Positions 48,725 to 60,364 of a stretch of DNA of 64,000 nt are shown here, piece by piece; the stretch's first letter is position 1; the number at the start of each line of letters is the position of its first letter. This DNA is from Neonectria sp. B-13. Lineage: Eukaryota > Ascomycota > Sordariomycetes > Hypocreales > Nectriaceae. The stretch lies in assembly GCA_002682825.1 (NCBI GenBank), contig NOKP01000016.1, forward strand, positions 1,143,660 through 1,207,659. The letters are read 5' to 3'. The notes below the pieces were generated by a model. It saw nothing but the letters and a program-made list of their open reading frames with translations, had not been told where the DNA came from and did no database searches. Made by a program: the position numbers and the translations under genes.

Positions 48725-49327
48725 CGACAAATACCCAGCGGTAGCGGCAGCGGCAGCATTCAATCACCTTCAGCGTTCATCAGAGGCAAGCAAGCACGCA
48801 AGCATGGAATGGAAATACAGCATCAAGTGGCAACAGAGCATCAAACCGCCGACACCAAACCGCAGAAGTGGGAGGAGGGGGAAGCGGCTTCACAGGACGC
48901 AACAGACGCCTGGAGATTTCATCGACTGAGCAAATATAGAGGTGGGCACCCATGTCGCAAAAAAACCACACACACACACACAATACAACCTCCGGCGTTT
49001 CTCTTTTCTCCCGTTGAGATGAACCTCACGAAGAGGAGGAAAGCAAAGGAAAGGAAAGGAGAATGACCGAAAACGAGAACAAGAAAGAGACGAGACCACG
49101 AAGGGAGGGGGTAAATGGGAAAACGCATTATGCAAGAGAGGCGAGTCGGGGAGTGTATGGGAGGGATGCCAATGGGATGGCGTGGTTTTTTCTCCTGCTT
49201 GGACCGGTTTCTGCTTCAACATGATATTTTTTTTCTTCTTCTTCTTCTTCACGACTTAGCGATGGAAATCCGGTCCTTTTCTTGTCTTGCAAGAGGCGAG
49301 ACAGAGAGAGTTGCATAAGAGAAAGAC

Positions 49328-49384
<57 letters not shown>

Positions 49385-52300
49385 NGGACAAAAGAGTTGG
49401 GAATGGGCCTTCTCTTTTTTCTTCGTTTTTGTATGATGGGCATCAACAAGGGCATCGGGTAGGGATAGGTCTTCTGCCTTTTTTTTCTCTTCTTTTCTTC
49501 ATCATCTGTTCCGTAGGTTTTTCTTTCTGTTTTTGCACTCCTTTGAGGACGGCCTTCTTCTTCTTTTTCGGACTTCTTTTTATATTTTTCTCTCTTGTTC
49601 CCAACCCCCAAAGAAATTCAGCAAGAGAAATAAGATTCCCATTTTCTGGCTCGGGCCCTAACCAGTGAGCCGAAATCGAATCGAGAAAAACACACACGCA
49701 CCAACGACGGCATAAGACGGGGAGGGGCAGTGTGCATGTGTTGGGCGGAGCTTGGAGACGCGGGAATGTGGGCCAGCGGCATGCCAGATGATCAAGACGG
49801 GCTTCTACTTGCGGCACGATGACGAGCTAGAGGCGACGAGCTGGGAAGCCCGACACCCCCTCGCCGCGGTAGGGAAGATGCTACCGGGTTTAGGTCCGGC
49901 TGGGAGGTCCACGGTGGCCGAGATGGGAAGCGAAGCGTCGGAGTCTTGGAGACTCGGAAGAGGGGAAGCGAGCGAGGGGTCTGTACGTCGAGGCAGCGGA
50001 GTGGCGGGGGCGAAGGCGGAGACGGCGGTAGTCTGGATAAAGGCATCGGGAGGCACTGAGACACAGGTCGGGAGAGTCAGCATGTCTGGATGGGCCCGGC
50101 GTAGGATTCAGCGTCGGGGGGAGGAGGATAAGGAGTCGCGAGCAACAGAATCAAGTGAGGAGACCGTCGTGTTTTTCCCTCACTGACAATGCAGACGCAG
50201 CGTAACCGTAACCGCAACCCCTTCGACGGAGCATATCCCTTGCTTATCGGGGCTCGGGGGGCCGTTAGCCAGCCAGTCCCAGGCCAGCAAATGGGTGTGG
50301 GATGCCGCGATGCAGGTGCGGCGGTACTGTAGTACCAGACAGGCCAGTGCAGTTGGGCTGGACCATGAGGTCCCGGGGGAAGTTCTCTAGCCGTTAGACT
50401 AGGTAAGCATGGCTCTCCGTGGGATGGTCGAATTGCGTCATGAAGGGGTAAGGGAGCAGGTAAAGCGACCTCTTTTGGGCAGTTTCCCTGGTGCTACCTA
50501 GTCGCCGATTGGACAGAAACATGCTGTATGCGAGGAATCAATGGCCGTGTCCCCAGCATCGTGCAGAAGCAGGCGATGCCTCGTAACTGAAGGCGAGAGG
50601 ATGGAAAGGGTCGAGGGTGGAGAAAAAGAGGGCTGCCAGGGTTTGCTGAAGACGATCCCGGGCAGGCAGTGAGCGACTCTGAGTGGCTCTTGGGGTCGGG
50701 AACATCCATAGAGGACGGACGGGGCCTGCCTTGCCGTGCCTTGCCTTTGCCTTGCCTTGTTGCTGCATGCGTGAGTGTGAGTGTGATGCGTGTCTGCTGC
50801 ATGTCTGCGGCGGCGCCTTGCGTCTGTCGTCTTCTTTCGGTGGGTGGGTTGGATGGCGCCGGTTCTCGAATGGGGAACCGACCGGTTCTGAAACAGAGAA
50901 GGAAGGATAGACGGCCAGTTAGACAAAGAGGGGCGCGAGAAACAAGAGAGAGAAAGACGCATAGGGCGAGCAAAGTGGGTTACCAGAGAGCGTCAATGAC
51001 AGAGGCAGCAGAGAGAAAGAGAGAGAGAGAGAGACTGGCGCGGGCTCATTTGTCTGTCCGCTCTTTTGTGGCCTTTCCCTCTGGCCCATCTGCCTTGCCT
51101 TGCCATGCCCTGTCTTCAACCATGCCCGCCACAAGCCCCTGCTATCCGGCCCCGACGCAGACGCATCTAGTGCCTGGAGTGCTGACGGGGATCGTCCGTC
51201 GTCTGTCGGACTGGTCCTTGGCTACCATCTGCCGAGGAGAGAGACGGGTCCCGTCCGTCATCCCAGGATACTGTGTTGTAATGCCCCGGGATACGACGCC
51301 AGAGATACAAACACTGTGTGCGGGTGATGGCCAGGACACAGTCGCCCCATTTCTCCAACCTCCAAGTACGAGAGAAGGATCTGGCATGGTCGATGGTCCC
51401 GTCCCCAGCGTCACGGCCCGGCCGAAGATGACCAAGGATGGCGGGCGGCCCATAAGTTCGTTACTAAAAACCACCCAGCCACGTCGACCCAAGCAGCATC
51501 CTGTCGAACCCATTGGGCCTCTCTTCCCCAGCCAGCCAGCGAAGGAAGTGCCACCCCCTCCCCCCTTTCACCCCGTTTGGTACCGCGCTGGCGGGCTACA
51601 GAGAACCAAACCCAGCCCTAGGCTTGCCAGAGGATCCAGCCTCCAGGGAAATCCCGAAGACTTGGTAAGTGGGCGGGATCGTGGTCGCAGGCCCCAGGGT
51701 ATGGTATGTGTCTCCCACGGGATCCATGATCCATCCGTCGAAACCCTGCAAACAGGGCCGGCTGGGCAGCGGGCAGCGGATGGACCCATGCACGCCGCCA
51801 TCAACGGTGCGAGCCGAAGCCGGAGAAAATGAATCTAAAACGAGGGCCGACGGCAAGCTAAGAGCTAGAGCGCCGCCTCTCTTCCTCTCGCGAGTCTAGC
51901 GTTGGGGCCTCCCCACCGCGAGCGAGCCGGGGCGTGACCAAGTGCACGTGTCTGATGCTAAATGGGCGGTGATAGTAGTGGTGGTGGTGGTGGTAGTGGT
52001 GGTTGCAGTGGCTGGTTGTTGCTTTCTGTGGGAGCACAATCCTCTAAACATTCTGCTCTATGGGCTTCTCTTCTGCTCCATTATGGCTTTGTGACAATGA
52101 GAAGAGAGCAGGCGAGTCAAGAAGACACGCAAGATGAGACGACATTAAACGAGGCTGGGTGATTCTGTGTGATCCTGGGTGATCCTTGGCAATCCGGGGT
52201 GGGTTCCTTTTCTCTCTCTTTCGGGATTAGAACCATGTAGGTTGTTCATGGATGGATAGTGTAGGTAGGGTTGTATTTTCCCTTGTTTGGCCCAGCTCAA

Positions 52301-52927
52301 AAGGAGAGAAAAAATTATGTGACATTCGATTGGTGTGTCTGTTTTGTAAAGTCCACTCTTCCTGCCCACATCAATCAAATAAAAGATTTTGGTCACCGCG
52401 AGTTTTTTTTTTTAAAAAGATAGTAATAAAGGAAATGACCCCGGTCTGGGAAAAGCTGCGCCGCCCGCTTGTCGTTGCCAACACCAAGCCTTGTTCATCC
52501 TTCAGTGGGGAAAGGGAAAGCCAATGATTAGTCGTGGATTTGTTGTATGGGTGTGTGGGTGTGTTGTTGTTCATAAGGGATGCGTGAGTAGGTAGGTAGG
52601 TAAGAAGAGAGTTCGTCATGATCCATCGGGTAATTTCGAGTGAGTGGCCGGACAGACGGAATTGGATCCGTCAAAGTCAGACCAGGGGTGCAAAAACGAG
52701 TAGGAAAACAATGAAGAAAGGAGGCCAAAAACCGAGGTGCTGTGAGCCCATCGAGCTCGTCCTTCCGCTACAACGCAAGGAACCGGCCGTCTCTCATATC
52801 CTCATCCTCGCTTCTCCAACCCTCTGCCCAGGGTTTAACACGTTTCTGAGAGGATCCCGATGGCGTGAGGGGCTATTGGTATAGCAAGGTCGGCAAGACA
52901 ACTGCACGGAGTATGTTATCGTCATCA
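48725..52927. other. 4.2 kb gene-poor region
   Basis: Frames of up to 387 codons exist but have no domain, no typical codon use and no splice support. It contains the poly-G/N tract at 49330, purine-rich and CT-rich stretches, and the 3' ends of both flanking genes. No RNA gene was recognised. Confidence 0.6.
49330..49387. repeat. Poly-G run with one undetermined base
   Basis: About 55 consecutive G, one N at 49385, then GG. Length and the N make this an assembly uncertainty rather than a reliable sequence; true length is unknown. A G run of this size could also form G-quadruplexes. Confidence 0.95.
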
Positions 52928-53546
52928 TCACTGCATAGCGGCGGCGGCGTCGGCGAATGTCCCCACAAGTGGCCCGTCCTCGGTGTCAATGGTCTTGATG
53001 CTGGCCGGTCCGTTGCGTTGCAACTCAATCGTCTCCTCCTCCTGCAGCCAGTCGACCTTGACGCCGGGGGAGGGGACGTCGCTTTGCGTGTTGAGTTTCG
53101 AGACGAGATGCTGGTATCGAGCAAGGCGCGCGCCCTGGCCAGCATAGGCGAACGGTGTCGATGTCCCGCGGGCACCGTTCTCTTGTGGAGCGATCTCGAA
53201 TATGTCCACCATGTTGCTGCAGCGAGTCAAGTCAGTCTCGCCAGTTCTTAACACAGCCACTCGGAAAGAGACGTTGCAACGTACTTGGATGTCTTGGCCA
53301 CCACTCTCTGAAGGGCCTCGTTCTCTCGCTGGACCTCGAGGGTGTCGTTCTCGCCCGTCAAGCCTTGGTCGCCAAAGCTGCCATATTGCATGCCGTTGGC
53401 GTCGTCGTACAGGAGGCGGTCCGCCTCGTCCTAGTACGGCCGTTAGCTGAAGGTCTTTCCCCATGGTCTGACTTGCACTCTGGCCTACGCACCTCATCGT
53501 AGGCGTCGCTGTCGCGGCGCCCCAAGCATGATGCGCAAGCTCCCAT
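52928..53546 (-). CDS. LAMTOR1/Meh1 (Ego1)-like vacuolar TORC1 adaptor
   Basis: Exons on minus are 53546-53493, 53430-53285 and 53216-52928, giving 162 residues; introns of 62 and 68 bp. The N-terminus MGACASCLGRRDSDAYDE has Gly2 for N-myristoylation and two cysteines for palmitoylation, as in LAMTOR1 and yeast Meh1/Ego1, which anchor the Ragulator/EGO complex to the lysosome or vacuole. DEADRLLYDD followed by YGSFG is the conserved acidic-leucine segment of this family. A central helix (LEVQRENEALQRVVAKTSNNMVDIF) and an acidic tail complete it. The complex recruits Rag/Gtr GTPases and TORC1 in amino-acid signalling. The family call rests on the N-terminal motif and helix, since overall conservation is low. 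Confidence 0.82.
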
Positions 53547-54701
53547 ATTAGGCTAGCGACGCGGCGCGGTGGTGCATAGCAGTCGGAGAAGGGTCTAGGT
53601 GGATGCAGCAGGGGCAATGTGTTGCCGGTCGTCTGAGATCATGCCCGAAAATGAACGCTTCGGTTGGCCTGGTGCTTGTCCGGTCGTCCAACGCTCGTAA
53701 TGGGAATACTCTTGTCGTCCGTCGCGCCGTGAAGCTTCACGAGATTACCTGGTGGGTCCGGGCGGCCGAAGCGCATCGGGTAAACACCGGACCGTCCTCG
53801 TACCAGGCTCCTGGGACGCGGCACGGCGACCAGACAACACCAACCCCATTCTCGTGGAACATTGAGACATGAAGACTTTCCGAAGTCATGGTTGAGGACT
53901 GCAACGACTAAAAATGCGGAAGCTGTTCCCCGAAAGACATCAGAAGGATACGTGCCCTCCCTTATCTGATTTTGCCATGTCTCTCGCTTCCACCTAGACG
54001 ACACTTCCGTCCGCCCTGGCAAAGGGAGCAAGCGGTTTGATAGACCAACCCTTGGAAATCTCGCCTTCCCTCACGATGTCTCCACCGACGTCACTCTTGG
54101 TTAGCTAGAGAGCTATTGTGTGTAAGTGTGTACAAGTGCAACTCCCTGTGTTATTTCTTGCCCGGCTTGCCCTCCGTTATTGGCCAAATAGTTTGTTGGT
54201 AGCCATGTCGGGGCATCAGAGTCTATCTCCCTCGCAGCCGTAGCCCGCATATGTTAAGGGTCCCTTTCCCGTCTCCTTGGTTGGTAAATCGTCCGATAGA
54301 TTCTTTACTTTGGCCCTAGACTTGTTTTTTTATTGTCTTGAGCTTTTCCCACAATACCCAGTATTCCATCTCAATAGTATCTTGCACTAAGCAGAATGCC
54401 CCTTCACTCTCCCTCTCATGCCAAGATCATTGAGATGGCAACTAGTAGATGGACGCATATAAGTACACCAGCTCTGCATCTCATTCATCTCGTTTCCCTC
54501 ATCATCGCTATTCTATTTTGATCAAGCCATTCTCATCTCTCTATTCTCCTCAACCCTTTTCCACTTCTTTTCTTCATACCCTTTTCTACTTTTCTTACCC
54601 TCCCCTCTTCAACAACCACTTTCCGCGGAATTGAGCACCCTTATTCTTCCAGCGTTTACCATTTACTCTTTGTTCGATTCATCGACTTCGCCCAATTCAC
54701 C
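53547..54701. other. Divergent promoter region
   Basis: 1.15 kb between LAMTOR-like and repeat-protein starts. It holds an isolated ATCAGATAA site at 53962-53970 (minus orientation), a TATA box at 54458 and a long CT-rich leader at 54480-54620. Confidence 0.6.
54458..54463 (+). promoter_or_regulatory. TATA box (TATAAG) of the secreted repeat-protein gene
   Basis: CATATAAGTACACC stands about 240 bp upstream of the ATG and just ahead of a CT-rich leader, the arrangement common at strongly expressed fungal genes. Inferred only. Confidence 0.45.
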
Positions 54702-56048
54702 ATGCTTCGATTCGCACCCTGGGCCTTGTTGGCCATGGCCCCGTTGGCTCAGGCACGTTTTGACTGGCTGCACGCTCGGCACGATGCCGAGGAGTGCTGC
54801 CCTTGCCCGGCGCCTGGTTCGCCTGAGGACTACACCAAGACCGTGACAGTTTCGGAGCCTGCTGGAATAGCGCACACTGTCACGGTTATGGAGCCCACTG
54901 GGGCTCCATCCCAGGAGACGGTCACGATTGAGCATGTCGTTACTAACCCTGGGAAGACGGTTTATGTGACCCGTACCGAGGAGCATATCGTGACCAAGGA
55001 GGTTACTGTTGTGCATTCGCAACCTTCTGCCAAGACGGTAACCATTACGCTTGGGTCACCGCATCCGAGTGCGGTTGAGCCCGAGGGCAACCACAATGAG
55101 GTGTTGACCAAGACGATTGTTATTGGCGGTGACAAGGAGGAGGTTCGTCACAGGGTTATCACAGTCACTGTTGGTGGTGGCGAGGAACATGTCAAGACGG
55201 TCACTCTCGAGAACCCGAAGGAAACAGATAGGGTTGTCAAGACGATCAAGACGGTCACAATCGGAAACTCGAACAAACACATCGTCACAATCGGAGACTC
55301 GGATAAACACATCATCACCAAGACAATCCATGAAGACAGCAAGTACTACACTGTCACAGTCGGAGACTCGGATAAACACGTCATCACCAAGACAGTCCAG
55401 GAGGACGGCAAGTACTACACCGTCACTATCGGAGACTCGAGTAAACACACTGTCACAATCGGAGGCTTGGATAAGCACGTCACCACCACCAAGACGATCC
55501 AGGAAGACGGCAAGCACTACACAGTCATCGTCAAGCCCACCCCAAGTGTCCAGACGATCACGCTGGAAGGCGGCAAAGAGACGACGAAGATTGTCGAGGT
55601 GCCTTGCACGATTACGGTAACGGCACCGCCCCAGATTGAAACTGTGACGCAGCATGAGTTTAAGACGGTTACGACTACTGTGACGGATTCCCACGGCCAG
55701 CCCAACGTCGAGGTCATCATCATCAACATCGACACTGGCAAGTCAACTTGCAAGAATAAGAAGAGCGGATACCCTTGCAAGAACAACTACGAGTATCCCG
55801 AGGGCCCAGATGGGTATGTGGTGACTGTGACGGAGGGTTTTGGCCCTGCAGAGACAGAATGCCCGTCGATGGTCGTCTCCACCAGCATTCAGACGGTGTA
55901 CAACACGGTATTTGTGACTGTGGGCTCTGACAACAATGCGGCGCCGAAGCCTACCGGGACGGCGACGACGCCCGAGGTGGAGCAGCCGACGAGTCGCCGG
56001 AACACCCGGGATCGGCAACAACGAAGCCCTCGGTCCGTGCGATGGTGA
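54702..56048 (+). CDS. Secreted Thr/Val-rich beta-repeat protein (possible cell-wall or adhesin-like)
   Basis: Single exon as read, 448 residues. Signal peptide at 1-18 (LLAMAPLAQA) with mature start near ARFDWLH. ECCPCPAP follows, then a body built almost wholly from TVT/VTV strands alternating with short polar turns. Between residues ~195 and 275 lie 23-residue tandem repeats (VTIGDSDKHIITKT then EDxKYYT). Four cysteines near the C-terminal side (TCKNKKSGYPCKNN, ECPS) may form disulfides. The architecture suggests an extended beta-structure or cell-surface protein; no enzyme motif is visible. The last ~30 residues (TSRRNTRDRQQRSPRSVRW) are basic and differ in style, so a missed small 3' intron or a frameshift near 55.97 kb is possible. 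No GPI signal is seen. I do not recognise a named family. Confidence 0.7.
   Translation: MLRFAPWALLAMAPLAQARFDWLHARHDAEECCPCPAPGSPEDYTKTVTVSEPAGIAHTVTVMEPTGAPSQETVTIEHVVTNPGKTVYVTRTEEHIVTKEVTVVHSQPSAKTVTITLGSPHPSAVEPEGNHNEVLTKTIVIGGDKEEVRHRVITVTVGGGEEHVKTVTLENPKETDRVVKTIKTVTIGNSNKHIVTIGDSDKHIITKTIHEDSKYYTVTVGDSDKHVITKTVQEDGKYYTVTIGDSSKHTVTIGGLDKHVTTTKTIQEDGKHYTVIVKPTPSVQTITLEGGKETTKIVEVPCTITVTAPPQIETVTQHEFKTVTTTVTDSHGQPNVEVIIINIDTGKSTCKNKKSGYPCKNNYEYPEGPDGYVVTVTEGFGPAETECPSMVVSTSIQTVYNTVFVTVGSDNNAAPKPTGTATTPEVEQPTSRRNTRDRQQRSPRSVRW
55284..55523 (+). repeat. 69 bp tandem repeats within the secreted protein gene
   Basis: Units 55284-55352 and 55353-55421 are each 69 bp with a few substitutions. 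A third unit is interrupted by a 30 bp partial copy (55422-55451) and resumes at 55452-55523 as 72 bp. All keep frame and encode a 23-residue repeat. Confidence 0.9.
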
Positions 56049-58616
56049 TTTCGGAAGTGAGAAAGGAGAAGTGAAGGAGGCAAAGCGGCAGATACATATA
56101 GGGGCACGGGATCAAGAACGGAGAAGCTGGGGTAACTGTCTATTGTGGAGTTGGAGGGCCCTAATGCGGGAGGACGGCCGGGAGAAGAGCCATTTGGTGT
56201 ACAAGGCTCGTTTTGCGACATAATTGTTGAAAGGATCTGGGTAATTAATAGTAGGAAGTGATAGAGCACCGGTACAGATAGTGGCAATGAGATTGAAATT
56301 TCCTTTGGTTACTGAAAAGAAATTGCGAGCAGTCTTATCGAGTTGGGTTGTTCGTCCAGTTGTTGATTTAGTGATGGCTATAAGCGATTAATGCTGTGGA
56401 ATTGGAACTGGAACAAGGGCAAGGGCGTAGAATTCGGGAGTTGGCGCAAGAATCTTTAAATTGCCAGCGTAGATTGCTTGAGCAGAGCTTGTGTCTCAAA
56501 GCTGGTGGATCTATGGCGTCAGCTACATAGTACATAGGGAGACGGCAGACGATGAAATTCCATCTTTGCAAGGGACCTTGTCACGATGTCTCATGGGATC
56601 ATGAACGACCAGAGCCTCAGCTGTGCGCACAAGTACCGCCCTCAGCTCAACCAGGTTGGTGACGGAACTAGAGGCTCTGCAGCATGGTGCAAAGGGAGTA
56701 TACACTCCGCGCTTGACAGTGCGTTCAGTAGATTGACGCGCTGGCTGGAACTATTGGCAATGGATGGGGACGCCAAATGCAGAGATGGCAGAGCTTAGCT
56801 AGATCCACTCGATAGTTTAGATAGCATCGAAGCTTCACGTTTATCTGCATGCGGCGCGCGCCGTGGTTCGCTTCGCTGGCATGCAAGGTGAAGTCACTTC
56901 TGCTAGAGAAGGACAGTGTAACTTGGCTAAACTGGGCAGGGCTAGATGGGATTTCGGCCCGATGATAGGTGAAGCCTAGTTCGGTACGGCAATTCGGTCA
57001 TGATGTGTGGAGTGAGCTCCGAGTGTGAGAATATCTTACACACGGTGCGGTGCGCCACGAGCTACTTCTCCAAGTTCAAGCAAGCTCTCTAGTTGGTGGA
57101 TCTACTGAGCTGCACCACGGACTAGCGCAGCCTAGCTGCAAACTCCTTTGCCAGTGGAAGGCCCCCTGCCTGACCTGGGCTGCAATCAATCATGCGGTCG
57201 GTCGTCTGCACAATTTCTGGAAGGCCGCAACTTCGTGTTTGGGCTCCTTGTCGTACTTTTGCTGCTCGTATCGAACCCTTCCATTAGCCGATGGGACCAA
57301 GCTGCCCTCTGTATTGTGTGGGTCGTTAGTTTGTGTCTCGTTTGCGTAGGATTCCTTTTTTAGCAGCACTGCTGGTGTGCTACCTGCATCTGTTGGTGGT
57401 GTGTTGTCAGAAATCCGGAGTGCGACGGCGGAAGCTGAGGCGCCGCCACAGAACAGGCATTGGCAATCCATGTCTCGGGTGCGGCGGGATGGATCTTTGC
57501 GGCGTGTCGCATTGCATCTGTGCGTGAAGAGCTGGTGCACATCAAATCGGGCATTGATTTGTTCACAAACGAACCCGGATAGACATCCTCCGTACAGCTA
57601 CAGCTGCACCTGGTTGGATGGAAGACGAAGACTATGCCTGTTTCGTTCCATCATTGCTTGCTTGCTTCCTGTGTGTTCCCATGTCTGGTTGTGGCTGTTG
57701 TGGCTGAATGAGTTGGTCCTTTGTGTTGTGCTGCTGGGGGTGGTGCAACTCAAACAGACCCTAGCTCATGATCCATGATTCATTCCAATGTCCATCATCT
57801 ACGGAGTACGGCCCAGCCAATCCGTATTCCCGCCCCGGCAAAGGGCCATTGCCCGATCCGTCCTCTAGCCTCACAAGCCGATCGGTGGCCCCGTCATAGT
57901 CTCGACTGAGGCGACCCGCTTGCCTCCAGGGACCGCTTCTCCGAATCAAGCCAGAATATCTCTCGCGCAAGTGGTGAGAGACGCCGCAGACCCGCTATCG
58001 AGCGAGTTCGAGACCGTCGCCAAAAAAATTAACCCAGGTACGAGGGACAGGCCTGGCCATTTTCTCGGTACGATAGTCTGCCCCGTTAGCGACAAGATCA
58101 GGCCCTTAGTTCCGTCCCAGGCTGGCGGTGGTGGGCTGACTCCGTGATCCGTGTCTAACTTACCTTACCTTGATGCGGGCGAGGCCTAGATTCGCGGTTC
58201 GCTCCATTAAGTAGATTAGTTCGGCTGTCTGTCTGTCACCAAGCAAGCTTGGTTTGGTTTGGCCTACCAACCTAGTCTATAATGGCCCATGGCCCCCTTT
58301 GCGTCACCTCCCTCGTCTCGGTCGGGCTCTGACTTTTGCGAGTTTGGTCTGGAAGCTCCCCTTATTATAATTGCATCTGTGCTCCTCCTTCTTCATCTAC
58401 CATCTATCATCCGTTGGACCTGCCTCTCTCGTGCTGCTGCGCCTGTCCTTGCCAGCCAGACGTACGCACGCACCCAATCTACCTGTCTCACTCACTCCCT
58501 CAGGCCACTCCCACCAACCAGCCGCCTGGGAAGTCTTTAACTAGATTTCCTTGTCTGTTCGCCCTCCCGTCTCGTCGCTCTCTTCTCAGTCAATCGGTCC
58601 CCAAACAACCGCCGCC
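56049..58616. other. 2.6 kb intergenic region
   Basis: Between two plus-strand genes. No credible coding frame. A TACGGAGTA word stands at 57800, and a CT-rich leader precedes the next gene from about 58.38 kb. No RNA gene recognised. Confidence 0.6.
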
Positions 58617-60364
58617 ATGGCCCACAAAATTAGAACGTACTCGCGGAAGCACATCGTCGCCGCTGGTGTCGCCTTCATCATGCTTTTCGGCCTCCTGCTC
58701 TGGCACCAGCAGGATAATTTCCCCGACCGCGTCTCCTCCTCCCTCGACGACCTCAAGCAATCCCCGCCCTTGTTGATTCCCGACGAAGCCAAGAAGCCCG
58801 TTCCGAGCGAAGGGCATGGACACCCGCAAGGACAGGAAGACAAGCAAAACCAGGATCACAAGCAAAACCAGGATCATAAGCAGAGCCAGGACCACAAGCA
58901 GAGTCAAGACCACAAGCAGAGCCAAGACCACAAGCAAAGCCAAGACCACAAACAAAGCCAAGACCACAAACAAAGTCAAGACCACAAACAGAGTCAAGAC
59001 CACAAACAGAGTCAAGACCATCAACAAGACGACAACACCAAGACCGCCCCCACCCAGGACAAAGGTAATGGGACCAAGGAGCGTTTCTGGACCTCCAAGG
59101 GCCACCTTCTGCCCAGTGTTTGGAATTACGAGAGGCCCAAGAACATCTCGAAGATCATGGCTCTGGTCTTTTACGGCCGACGCCAACCTGTTTCCATCCT
59201 CGATTGCTACTTAAAGGTACGTTCCTTCAATCCCTCTTCACTCCACTCAAGTTCCCGAAAGACCTGACACAGTCAGCGAAACCTCGTCAAGAACGGTGGT
59301 ATGCTAGATGGTGTCATCTTTGTTGAGCGCACGAGCGATCCCAATGATCTCGACCTACTCCGCCGTCTGGAACAGAGCGAGCCCGCCTACGAAACGTGGC
59401 ATATTGAGATGGGCGACGAGGACCAGTTTTCTAGTGGCTTTGGCAACTCGTACGACCGCATTGAGGATGACGTCTTGTACATCAAGATCGATGACGATAT
59501 TGTAAGCTGTCAGCCGAGAGTCATTGATGATGATGCTAACTATTCCCGATAGGTCTTCATGGAAGATAGTGTTATTCCCTCTATTATTCAGAAGAAGCTC
59601 GACCACCCCGAATACTACGTCGTCTCCGCCAACGTCGTCAACCAACCCCTTCTCAGCTGGGTTCACTGGAACCTCAACGCCATCAAGCCCTACATGCCCG
59701 AGATCAACTACACATTCCCCGTCGCCAACGCGAAAATCGATTGGCGCACCTCAGGCCTGCCGACTTGGAGGGGCCCCAAGGACTTCAGGATAGACGATTG
59801 GGAGCCCTCCGATGACGGCGTGCACCGCTGGCTGCCCGTCAACCAGACCAAGGACCATATTCTCGATAACACTCCAATCGAGCAGACCGAGTACCACCCA
59901 TATGGCCGGGGCTGGACTGAATGGAAGATCGGCGCTCAGGAGCACTACAGTTTCTTGGAGAACCTCGAGAAGGATGAGCTATGGCAGTACAAGTTCGGCA
60001 CCTGGGATTTTCAGTATGATCGCATGGGTATTCAGTTTATCGCTATGATGGGCCACGACATCAACATCGCCAAGCCTATCGAAGCCGACGACGAGAACCA
60101 CTTCTCCTGCACCATGACGCGGGAGCTTGGACGCCGTAAGTTGCTTTTTTAATACTGCATTGACAGCGTGCGTGCGTGCTAACATCGTTCATAGACGCCG
60201 TCGCTGATGGCCGAGGCCTTGCTGTTCACTACTCTTTCGGCAGCCAACGCGAAGGTATGGACAAAACCGATATTCTTGAGCGATATCGTGCGTTCGCTCG
60301 TGACAACATCTGCGTCAATCCGATGCTATGGTCCCCCGGAAACGACGAGGCAGAATCCTCATAA
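58617..60364 (+). CDS. Type II membrane glycosyltransferase-like protein with hexapeptide-repeat stem
   Basis: Four exons: 58617-59216, 59277-59501, 59553-60135 and 60195-60364, giving 525 residues; introns are 60, 51 and 59 bp. The start (GCCGCCATGG) is a perfect Kozak context. A short basic N-tail precedes one membrane segment (~14-30, IVAAGVAFIMLFGLLLW), then a polar luminal stem containing ten KQ(N/S)QDH repeats (~76-135). The globular part starts at MALVFYGRRQPVSILDCYL (~181) and carries a DxD-type motif, KIDDDIVFMED (~270-280), followed by WVHWNLNAI and NHFSCTMTRELG. These fit a nucleotide-sugar-dependent transferase of the Golgi or ER lumen that I cannot assign to a numbered family. 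Alternatives are any membrane-anchored DxD enzyme. The downstream part of the frame is well supported by intron phases and consistent codon use. Confidence 0.8.
58842..59021 (+). repeat. Ten 18 bp tandem repeats coding KQ(N/S)QDH
   Basis: Ten in-frame units, two KQNQDH then eight KQSQDH, exactly 180 bp. Copies differ mainly at synonymous sites, so the array is not from one recent burst and the peptide appears to be selected. Confidence 0.95.

Noticed and set aside
50669..51832. 387-codon open frame on the plus strand
   Set aside because: Reads through purine-rich repeats without any recognisable fold or signal; competing frames are equally long in the same DNA.
53962..53970. Single ATCAGATAA site between the LAMTOR-like and repeat-protein genes
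   Set aside because: One isolated site is expected by chance in a window this size and neither neighbour is an iron gene.
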